Shown: piece after piece, positions 57,085-64,000 of the stretch
Numbering within the stretch: position 1 is the stretch's first letter
Layout: each line of letters opens with the position of its first letter
Assembly (NCBI GenBank): GCA_012520995.1
Contig: JAAYNI010000049.1
Location: 1 to 64,000 of the forward strand
From: Candidatus Rifleibacteriota bacterium
GTDB lineage: Bacteria; Muiribacteriota; Ozemobacteria; Ozemobacterales; Ozemobacteraceae
Direction: 5' to 3'
Length of the DNA stretch: 64,000 nt
The notes under the pieces: generated by a model
Database searches by the model: none
What the model was told of the DNA's origin: nothing
The model's input: the letters and a program-made list of their open reading frames with translations, nothing else
Translations under genes and position numbers: made by a program

Positions 57085-59259
57085 CTAAGAAATGTTTATT
57101 CTCAAGCTGCTCAAAATTTTACGAATTAAAGGTTCATAGGATGAAATATTATCCGTTGGAAGAACAAATCTTATCCAAGCTCCTCCATTTTCCAATTCTA
57201 TTAAGTAATCAAGAAAATGAACAGAAAAGCCGTCTGGTTTTCCAAAGTCCCACAAATACTGATATATCTTCTTAGGTTTCAAAAGATTTTGGAAATTGTC
57301 TCCGAGCAATGATGTGCCAGTTTCTTCTTTTGCCTTCAAAACGGCCATTTCGGCTATTTTTTCAAATTCAGCAACAAAGTCCTCATCGAGGGTATCTCCG
57401 AAGCGAAGAAAATGAAATGAATCGCCGAAAGAACCATCAACAGAAAATGTCCAAATATTTTCTTTCTGCCTGAGATGCCAAGATTCGGGAAATTCCGCAG
57501 CATAACGGTTTTCTGGAGCAGAAATAGTTTTGTAGCCATCAACTTTAAAAGGATAGAAACCATTATTAAATCCTAGATAAAGGTGTTGTGAAAAAGCTAA
57601 CAACATTATTCCAAGAGAAATCGTCATCAAAGTTTTTTTTACTAGATTAGCCTTAGTTTTGAATATCTTAAAAAGGAGTATTACAAGGCAACCTGATAAG
57701 AAGCCGCCAAACGTGCCTCCCAAATGGGAATAAATGTCTATATTAGGAAAAACGAAGGTTATAAGAACATTTATAAAAATAAGACTAAATACATTAGCCT
57801 TTGTAAAAACCTTTGAATAATATTTATAATTCGGAGCCTTGGCGTAATAAAAAATTATACCGGCAGCAAACAGGCCAAAAATAGATCCGGAGGCTCCCAC
57901 TGTAAAAGTCTCAGGCCTAAAATAGACAGAGCATAGTCCTCCAAGTGTTCCAGAAAAGAGAAAAATAAAATACATGGCTCCTGCCCCTGCCATATTCTCA
58001 ACTATTACGGCAAGAGTCACAAAGGCTAAATAGTTGAGAGCAAAATGAAGCCAATTTAAATGTATAAACTGGTATGCTATCAGGCGAAAATATTCTCCCC
58101 AAGCCAATAAACGAGAATGAAGAGAACCTGAATTTATAAGCTGCAGAAGATCTTGAATGCCAATACTCAGAAACAAAGCGGTTGGAACTGTTATAAAAAA
58201 ACCAAACCACATAGTCCCAAAGCTTTTGTTTTTCAAGGGCGGCAAAAGCTCCATTTTCTCCTCTAAACCTATAGGAAAGCTTGATGCAAATTCATCATAG
58301 AGGCGTTTATGAACAGGAATCATTTTTTCGCCTAAAAAGTTTTGATTTTCCAGCAAAGAGGCATATCGGCGTTGCATTGAAGGCAAAAGATGCTCTTCTT
58401 TAACACTTAAATTAGCTATTACAGTCTGCATGCCAGAAGAACCCGCTTCAAAATCACCTGAGTTAAATACAGAGACAAAGCGCCAAAAACTTAAAAGAGA
58501 AGAGGGTATCTTGGTGAGAATCACCATACGTTCCGACATCAATTCGTCAAATTTTTCTTTCCACCCGAGAAAAGAAAACAGCGTCATACGGCTAATAATA
58601 AGACTGACTTTGTCATGTATGTTTGTGAGCTTTGACGCCTGATTTTCCAAAGTGAGCTGAGACTTAACAGCCGACTCGCTGTCGCCTATCTCCAAATAAG
58701 CTCTGGTAAGCAAAACATAAGCCTGCGGAGGCAGCTCTTTTTGCATGTCTTTAAAGGAGAAGGCCTCTATGACCCCGTCATAATCACTTCTATGAAACCT
58801 GAAAATAGCAAGAAATAATGCTGGCAAGATGTCATCTGATTCGCTATTTTTAGCCTCCTCCGCAAGATGAAAATCCAACATTTCGGGATTTTCCATGCGG
58901 TCAAATACAAGCTTAGCCAAAGAAGCCAAATTCTGATTTTTATCAGAAGGAGCCAGCAAAGCAAGGAGTCTAGCTGGCCGATAAATTATGTCAGGACGAT
59001 TTTTAAGTATAAGATTTTCAACAAAACTTGAGAGAGCATCAGGAAGAGTAATCTGCAAAAATTGAAGCAGAACACCGGCAAGAGCAACATAGCCCAATCT
59101 GTCGCTCTTATAAAAAAAGCCTCCAAGCAAGGAAGCGGCAAAGAACACTTGGGCAATATAAAAACGGTTTCCCTTAATATCATTCGTAATGAGAGAGATT
59201 ACTCTGCCAATCAAGGAGAGAAGGGAAATCCAAATTACAATCAGTAGAAAGTCCGACAT
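57085..59259 (-). CDS. Rhomboid protease with N-terminal TPR-like region, 724 aa
   Basis: Two or three membrane segments at the N-terminus precede about 250 residues of helical repeats (PQAYVLLTRAYLEIGDSESA). A rhomboid domain follows from about 350 to 600, with the catalytic Ser in TVGASGSIFGLFAAG (about 455) and His in DIYSHLGGTFGGFLSGCL (about 508). A soluble C-terminal domain (GYKTISAPENRYAAEFPESW) completes it. Unlike the rhomboid-like protein at 51981 this one keeps the active dyad. The substrate is unknown. Confidence 0.85.
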   Translation of the reverse strand: MSDFLLIVIWISLLSLIGRVISLITNDIKGNRFYIAQVFFAASLLGGFFYKSDRLGYVALAGVLLQFLQITLPDALSSFVENLILKNRPDIIYRPARLLALLAPSDKNQNLASLAKLVFDRMENPEMLDFHLAEEAKNSESDDILPALFLAIFRFHRSDYDGVIEAFSFKDMQKELPPQAYVLLTRAYLEIGDSESAVKSQLTLENQASKLTNIHDKVSLIISRMTLFSFLGWKEKFDELMSERMVILTKIPSSLLSFWRFVSVFNSGDFEAGSSGMQTVIANLSVKEEHLLPSMQRRYASLLENQNFLGEKMIPVHKRLYDEFASSFPIGLEEKMELLPPLKNKSFGTMWFGFFITVPTALFLSIGIQDLLQLINSGSLHSRLLAWGEYFRLIAYQFIHLNWLHFALNYLAFVTLAVIVENMAGAGAMYFIFLFSGTLGGLCSVYFRPETFTVGASGSIFGLFAAGIIFYYAKAPNYKYYSKVFTKANVFSLIFINVLITFVFPNIDIYSHLGGTFGGFLSGCLVILLFKIFKTKANLVKKTLMTISLGIMLLAFSQHLYLGFNNGFYPFKVDGYKTISAPENRYAAEFPESWHLRQKENIWTFSVDGSFGDSFHFLRFGDTLDEDFVAEFEKIAEMAVLKAKEETGTSLLGDNFQNLLKPKKIYQYLWDFGKPDGFSVHFLDYLIELENGGAWIRFVLPTDNISSYEPLIRKILSSLRINIS

Positions 59260-59289
59260 ATTTTACACACCATACTAACTAATGGATGA

Positions 59290-61452
59290 TTACTCTTCGG
59301 AAAGTTCGATTTTACCACTCTCAGAACTGAACTGCAAACGTCCGGCAACTTTTTTGCCATCCACAATAAAACCGCTTAATTTTTGAGTGGCTTTGCCTTC
59401 AATTAAGGCTTTTAAAGCAGTTTTAGTAAGCTTCTTTCCATAATATTCTTTCCAAACAACATAATTGCAGCCTTCTCTAAATCTATTGCATCCATATCCT
59501 TTATTTCCTTCGATAATCTGCCCTTTTTTGCATAAAGGACAAACGCCGACTACCTCACAGTCTTCAATTCGTTTGCCAGATGACTTTTTAACACGTCTTG
59601 GAGATTCTTTGACGACATTTCCTGTTCTATCTGAATAAGCAGCAAAGGAAGAACCCGGAGCAGTTTTAACGTCACTTATAACATTGGTCACAAAAACTGC
59701 TATGTCCTGCATAAAACCTTTTTCAGAATCTTGCCCTTTAGAAATATCTGACAAACGCTTTTCCCAAGCACCGGTCAACTCCGGACTTGTTATGCTCGGC
59801 GATACAAGAGTTATTAAATCCACGCCCTTTTGAGTCGGAACCAGACTTTTTTTATCTCTGTTCACATATTCCATTTTAACAAGCTTTTCTATTATTTCAG
59901 CTCTTGTAGCAGGCGTTCCCAAACCGCTGTCTTTCATTGCATCCCGTAACTCTTCGTCTTCAACCAGTTTCCCCGCAGTTTCCATAGTCTGAAGCAAGGA
60001 GGCCTCCGTATAGCGAGCTGGCGGCCTAGTCTTTTTAGAAAGCAATCCGCTCCCTTCAACTTTGAGAGTGTCGCCTTTTTTCAGGTCAGGAATCTCCTGT
60101 TCCGCACCCCCCTCATCCTGCTTTGCTGTTCGTTTTGCAGGGGGCTCAACCTTTCTCCAGCCATCATCTACAGGCGTTTGTCCTCCAGTCCTGAATTCAA
60201 GTTTTTCTATAGAAAGAATCAGAGAAGCTGATTTATATATATAATCCGGATAAAAAACTGCAATAAATCGCCTGGCAACCAAATCATAGATATCTTGCTC
60301 TTCGCGGCTCCAATTACGCATATCCTTGGCGTTTTTCTCTGTAGGTATTATTGCATGGTGATCCGTAATTTTAGAATTATTGAAAACTCTCTTTGTCTTT
60401 TTGGGTTTAACCTTTTCGAAATATTTTAAAAACTCGCTATACTCTGCCGGCAAAGAAGCCATTCGATTTTTCAAGGTCGGAAAAATGTCCTCCGAAAGAT
60501 AGCGGCTATCCGTTCGCGGATAAGTGAGAACCTTGCGCTTTTCATAAAGATTTTGCAAAATTGAAAGAGTTTTTGCCGCTGTTAAACCATATTTTTGATT
60601 GGCTTCTCTTTGAAGAGAAGTAAGATCATATAAAAATGGCGGAGCTTGCTTTTTTGAAGTTACAGAAAGCTTTTTAACTAAAGCATCCTTTCCTTCTATC
60701 AGTTTTGCTATAGCTTCAGCTTCTTCTTGTTTGTCTAGTCTGGAAGGATAATCTTTGTTTTTAGGATTATGGTAAAGAGCTTTAAACTTTTCAAAAACAG
60801 CCTCCACTTCCCAATAATCCTGTGGCACAAAAGAGTCGATCTCTTTTTGGCGATTCACTATCAAGGCCAAAGTCGGTGTCTGCACCCTTCCTACAGTCAA
60901 CATAGAATTATGTTTTTTAGTATAGGCTCTGGTAAAGTTTATGCCCACAAGCCAATCCGCTCTGCTGCGGCATACAGCTGCAGATGCAAGATTGTCATAA
61001 GCAGCGCCTTCTTTAATAGATGAAAAGCCTTCTTTAATAGCCTCATCTGTCATGCTGGATATCCAAAGGCGTTTAAATGGTTTTGTAGAACCGGAAAGCT
61101 CATATACCAGTCTAAAAATAAGTTCGCCTTCACGTCCTGCGTCAGCCGCATTCACAATATAATCCACATCATCTCTGTTAAACAGGCTCTTAACCTTGTA
61201 AAACTGCTCTTTTGAAGAAGGCAAAACACTAAGAGCCCATTTTTCCGGCAACATAGGCAAATCATAAAGATTCCATCTTTTCCATGCCGGATTTTGCTGC
61301 TCAGGCATTCCTAAGGCGACCAAATGCCCAAAACCCCAAGTCACTATATGATTATCGCCTTCGATATAACCGTCGCTGCGACGTTTTGCGCCTAAAATTC
61401 TGGCTATGTCCTTTCCAACGGAAGGTTTTTCCGCAAAAACCAAGACCTTCAT
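59290..61452 (-). CDS. topB: DNA topoisomerase III
   Basis: GGGGG seven bases before ATG. The 720-aa type IA topoisomerase has the Toprim motifs FAEKPSVGKDIARILG and NAADAGREGELIFRLVYELS and the active Tyr in KVLTYPRTDSRYLSED. The C-terminus carries one zinc-like motif (CPLCKKGQIIEGNKGYGCNR) and a short repeat typical of TopB-type proteins. It decatenates and relaxes underwound DNA. Confidence 0.95.
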   Translation of the reverse strand: MKVLVFAEKPSVGKDIARILGAKRRSDGYIEGDNHIVTWGFGHLVALGMPEQQNPAWKRWNLYDLPMLPEKWALSVLPSSKEQFYKVKSLFNRDDVDYIVNAADAGREGELIFRLVYELSGSTKPFKRLWISSMTDEAIKEGFSSIKEGAAYDNLASAAVCRSRADWLVGINFTRAYTKKHNSMLTVGRVQTPTLALIVNRQKEIDSFVPQDYWEVEAVFEKFKALYHNPKNKDYPSRLDKQEEAEAIAKLIEGKDALVKKLSVTSKKQAPPFLYDLTSLQREANQKYGLTAAKTLSILQNLYEKRKVLTYPRTDSRYLSEDIFPTLKNRMASLPAEYSEFLKYFEKVKPKKTKRVFNNSKITDHHAIIPTEKNAKDMRNWSREEQDIYDLVARRFIAVFYPDYIYKSASLILSIEKLEFRTGGQTPVDDGWRKVEPPAKRTAKQDEGGAEQEIPDLKKGDTLKVEGSGLLSKKTRPPARYTEASLLQTMETAGKLVEDEELRDAMKDSGLGTPATRAEIIEKLVKMEYVNRDKKSLVPTQKGVDLITLVSPSITSPELTGAWEKRLSDISKGQDSEKGFMQDIAVFVTNVISDVKTAPGSSFAAYSDRTGNVVKESPRRVKKSSGKRIEDCEVVGVCPLCKKGQIIEGNKGYGCNRFREGCNYVVWKEYYGKKLTKTALKALIEGKATQKLSGFIVDGKKVAGRLQFSSESGKIELSEE

Positions 61453-61485
61453 TTTAAGCCCCCTAGATGAACAGACAAAAAGCCA

Positions 61486-62187
61486 TCAGGGCAAATACTC
61501 CGTGGACGAAATACGCGTAATTTGCGGATGCTTGTAAAGCCAGCTTGTCAGCTCTAGATTTGAGACATTTCCAGGAAGTGATACAGTAATATCATAAGAA
61601 ACATGCTGATTATCATCTTCAGTTTTAAGAGATATGTTGAGCATGACTACCCCTATTTCGCTCAAAAGGGTTTCCATCTGAGTGATCGTAGTATTGGCTG
61701 AGGTTTGTATGAACAAACGGCGGCTGTACGGAAAATAGGACCTGTAAATAGGCGAACGGGAAAAATAGTTGAGAAAAAGCAAAATAGTAGCCACTATTGC
61801 CGCCAAGCGTATATGCCCCACTCCGACTGCTATTCCTATAGCACAAGTGGTCCATATACCTGCTGCCGTGGTCAAGCCCTGAACAGAGCCGGTTCTGTTA
61901 AGAATAGTACCCGCACACAAAAACGAAATGCCGCTGACAATACCGGAGGCCATTCTGGAAGGATCTACAGAAACGCCAGTATAATGAATAACATCAAAAA
62001 ATCCATACTTGGAAATCATAGTCATCAAAGAAGCGCCTATAGCAACTATAGCGTGAGTTTTGAGACCTGCCGACTTAAGTTGGTTTCCGCGTTCCAAGCC
62101 GATTGACAAACCGAGCATTCCTGCTATGACAAGACGCAATAGAAGTTCTTTTTCGTTGATAGGCAAACCGGATATATTTGAAAACAT
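61486..62187 (-). CDS. MgtC/SapB family membrane protein
   Basis: GGAAAAA precedes ATG. The 233-aa protein has the family hallmarks LLLRLVIAGMLGLSIGLERG and KSAGLKTHAIVAIGASLMTM, DPSRMASGIVSGISFLCAGT and GLTTAAGIWTTCAIGIAVGV. Four or five membrane segments are followed by an ACT-like C-terminal domain. In characterised species MgtC affects Mg2+ adaptation and ATP synthase; others are of unknown role. Confidence 0.92.
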   Translation of the reverse strand: MFSNISGLPINEKELLLRLVIAGMLGLSIGLERGNQLKSAGLKTHAIVAIGASLMTMISKYGFFDVIHYTGVSVDPSRMASGIVSGISFLCAGTILNRTGSVQGLTTAAGIWTTCAIGIAVGVGHIRLAAIVATILLFLNYFSRSPIYRSYFPYSRRLFIQTSANTTITQMETLLSEIGVVMLNISLKTEDDNQHVSYDITVSLPGNVSNLELTSWLYKHPQITRISSTEYLP

Positions 62188-62385
62188 TTTTTCCGTTCAG
62201 ATTAACAATTGACTTATAGTTGGCATTACAGTAAAAAAATAATATAATTACAAATGAAAGTCAAGAATCAAACTGGCATAAACCCTGTCAACAAGATAAA
62301 AAACGACATTTTACAAAATAAGCTTTAAATAATCGCCTAATTTGACGATACTACTGATGAATCATTAATTCTGGCAGAGCATAAC

Positions 62386-63477
62386 ATGTCAAAAAACTAC
62401 ATTCCGGTATTCGCCGAAGAAATCTTCATAGTCAACCTTTATGGCACAGATGAAGAAATAGACGAATTTAACGAGCTGATCAAACAAAAAGAAGCAGAAA
62501 AGAATCTGGTTTCCATCGCCCTGTTGATCGAGGAAATCAAACGACGCAATTTTCTAAAAATGGATTGGCAGTGCTGCGACAGATGCAGATACTATAAAAA
62601 CTGCAAAATCAATTGGTACAGAGGCGAAAGAGATTGCAAAACTAGACACTGCTGTACTTATTGTCAAAACTACTGGACTTGTTATAAAGAATTCTGTTCA
62701 CAAAATAACATGAAGTCAGAAGAAGCTCCCCACTTTGCGGAACCTGAAAAAAAAGCTGACCCTGACAACACTTTTCTCCTATCTATACTCATAGCCATAC
62801 TGATTCTGTTTCCTTCAATTGCCGAAGCTGGTCTCTCTCTCTCAGGAGCTACAGGCTACATAACAGTTCCCTCGCACGAAGTATCACAAAGGTTTGATTT
62901 AGCTGTATCTACAAGAATGCACACAACAAAAAGCGGCTCAGACGAGTTTCTCACAAACCTTGCACTCACCTTTTCTCCATTTGAAAACTTTGAAGCTGGA
63001 ATCCAAGCTCCAATTGATTCAGCAAAAGACAGCACTCAAATAGACCCGGTTTTACATTTTAAAGCTTCCATGAAAGGCCTTCTCCCAGGAGACTTTTCAA
63101 GACTCGCTTTCGGAGGAATCTTTGACACCAATCCTAACAACTGGCACAGTCTTTATCTGACAGCTGCCGGCTTTGGTGTCGCGTACAACTTTGGCGGAGA
63201 AAAATACTCTGGAACATCTCACTTTGGGAAGTATAAAAACAACCGCCCAAACTCAGTTTCGATTATAGCAGGCGCTCAAGGTGATAACGCGCTGCCTGGG
63301 GAAACAGGCTACAGAACAGCTTGGATGCTTGATTACAACGGCGATGTGGTTTCCTTGGGCTGGAGACTATTTGCAGACAGGGGATTTTCTTTGCACATTG
63401 CCTTTCAGACACAAACAAGCTATGATGATTTCTATGACTTTAAACCTGTCTTGTTTGGATTCGGTGCAAACTTTTGA
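62386..63477 (+). CDS. Cys-rich cytoplasmic domain fused to signal segment and beta-barrel
   Basis: The 363-aa ORF has an N-terminal part of about 125 aa with helices and a dense Cys cluster (DWQCCDRCRYYKNCKINWYR, CKTRHCCTYCQNYWTCYKEF). A hydrophobic segment (FLLSILIAILILFPSIAEAG) follows, which would pass for a signal peptide by itself. Then about 210 residues of amphipathic strands (LSLSGATGYITVPSHEVSQR, WHSLYLTAAGFGVAYNF) look like an outer-membrane barrel. No start codon with a ribosome site was found directly before the hydrophobic part, so fusion or an overlooked internal start must be considered. Confidence 0.6.
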   Translation: MSKNYIPVFAEEIFIVNLYGTDEEIDEFNELIKQKEAEKNLVSIALLIEEIKRRNFLKMDWQCCDRCRYYKNCKINWYRGERDCKTRHCCTYCQNYWTCYKEFCSQNNMKSEEAPHFAEPEKKADPDNTFLLSILIAILILFPSIAEAGLSLSGATGYITVPSHEVSQRFDLAVSTRMHTTKSGSDEFLTNLALTFSPFENFEAGIQAPIDSAKDSTQIDPVLHFKASMKGLLPGDFSRLAFGGIFDTNPNNWHSLYLTAAGFGVAYNFGGEKYSGTSHFGKYKNNRPNSVSIIAGAQGDNALPGETGYRTAWMLDYNGDVVSLGWRLFADRGFSLHIAFQTQTSYDDFYDFKPVLFGFGANF

Positions 63478-63498
63478 TCTGAGCAGGACTTACAAAGA

Positions 63499-63528
63499 TT
63501 GCTCATTACTTTCTTTTTATGATAAAAT
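63499..63528 (+). promoter_or_regulatory. Candidate promoter before pilC
   Basis: TTGCTC (63499-63504) and TAAAAT (63523-63528) are spaced 18 bases. AGGAGGA follows about ten bases upstream of the ATG at 63600. Confidence 0.55.
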
Positions 63529-63599
63529 AGACCTTGTGCCGCTTCGCTTGGACTGGATGAAAATGCGAAGCAACAGAATGTCAGGAGGACTTTTTCTAA

Positions 63600-64000
63600 A
63601 TGCCAACCTTTCACTATAGAGCCCGAAATTCAAAAGGAAATATCGTATCTGGCGAAATAGAGGCTGACAGCCAAGAAGCCTGTATTGCTAAGTTACGTGA
63701 GAGAAACTTTTATGTTTCCTCAATAAAAGAAGTAAAAAAACGTGGCGGTAACATCGTTTTATTTGGTGGCGGTGTATCCGCTAAAGAAGTCTCAATCTTT
63801 GCTCGACAATTTGCCACCATGATTGGCTCTGGCGTGCCTATTGTCCGTTGCTTGACCATTTTGCAGGCTCAAGCGGACAACCCCGCTTTCCGAAACATCA
63901 TATCTCAAGTGCGTGTAGACGTTGAAAGCGGAACAACCCTGTCCAAAGCCTTGGAAAAATATCCCAAAACCTTTTCCAACCTTTTCTGCTCTCTGGTTAA
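63600..64000 (+). CDS. pilC: PilC/GspF-type inner-membrane platform protein (partial, 3' end off window)
   Basis: Translation from ATG 63600 gives MPTFHYRARNSKGNIVSGEI, then LRERNFYVSSIKEVKKRGG and VSAKEVSIFARQFATMIGSG VPIVRCLTIL, the standard T2SF N-terminal domain of PilC/GspF. AGGAGGA supports the start. 133 codons are visible; the rest lies beyond the window. A second pilus-related transcript probably begins here. Confidence 0.9.
   Translation, partial: MPTFHYRARNSKGNIVSGEIEADSQEACIAKLRERNFYVSSIKEVKKRGGNIVLFGGGVSAKEVSIFARQFATMIGSGVPIVRCLTILQAQADNPAFRNIISQVRVDVESGTTLSKALEKYPKTFSNLFCSLV

Noticed and set aside
1-64000. tRNA, rRNA, riboswitch, prophage or transposase genes
   Set aside because: I looked for conserved stems, CCA ends, rRNA motifs and DDE/integrase motifs and saw none that I could support.

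Overview
The window reads as chromosome from a low-GC, diderm (Gram-negative-type) bacterium. The evidence is a type IV pilus alignment operon ending in a secretin, several signal-peptide proteins ending in beta-barrel-like domains, lipobox lipoproteins and many long TPR proteins. A SpoVS homologue sits beside a fatty-acid/rpmF cluster. The mix of SpoVS, very TPR-rich secreted proteins and a fused PilM-PilN would suit a deep-branching uncultured lineage (for example a Riflebacteria-like group). That placement is a low-confidence inference, because no rRNA or tRNA is visible here.

Layout. 1-545 holds no gene but has a long near-perfect palindrome and repeats. 546-5145 (minus) carries secreted TPR and hypothetical proteins, a 42-aa small ORF and a lipoprotein. 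5369-9266 is a metal-handling cluster: a His/Cys-rich secreted protein, a Cys/Gly-rich small secreted protein and a small exported peptide on minus, divergent from a CPx P-type copper ATPase. TTAG...CTAA operators lie in the divergent region, and the same box type overlaps the promoter of a DUF3793-flavodoxin pair at 10.7-11.8 kb. Between and after these are a GNAT pseudogene, a methyltransferase and two ABC-transporter relics. 12.6-16.7 kb has a beta-barrel protein and clpS-clpA. 17-19.2 kb has an orphan cytosine-5 methyltransferase, an unknown gene and a MagIII-like glycosylase. 19.4-21.7 kb is a toxin-antitoxin island (HicAB, RelB-PIN, CHP02574-ParE). 21.9-30.9 kb has an ABC-F ATPase, an esterase-GlgX-phospholipase D operon, pth and a serine hydrolase. 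31.1-36.7 kb is rpmF-plsX-fabG-acpP-fabF, then spoVS and a TPR protein. 37.1-43.5 kb has a beta-barrel protein coupled to a 1237-aa TPR protein, a secreted protein and a GNAT enzyme. 43.5-55.4 kb is two micro-ORFs followed by pilMN-pilO-pilP-lipoprotein-pilQ, a HEAT-repeat membrane protein, a rhomboid-like protein, RNase HI and a large low-complexity membrane protein. 55.6-62.2 kb (minus) has a secreted phosphatase, a LysM protein, a TPR-rhomboid protease, topoisomerase III and an MgtC-type protein. 62.4 kb to the end has an unusual Cys-rich/beta-barrel fusion and the start of a pilC/gspF gene.

The most unusual signal is in the spaces between genes. A polar, modular repeat recurs at least ten times: a roughly 85-92 bp TA-flanked inverted-repeat module, then a hypervariable G-rich tract (often with G-quadruplex potential), then a more conserved tail of about 60 bp. 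The order is the same in every complete copy, in both orientations, and the end of the first module coincides with stop codons of neighbouring genes. One copy separates two truncated ABC-transporter genes. No transposase, CRISPR array, tRNA, rRNA or prophage was seen. Repeat boundaries and copy counts were read by eye and are approximate.
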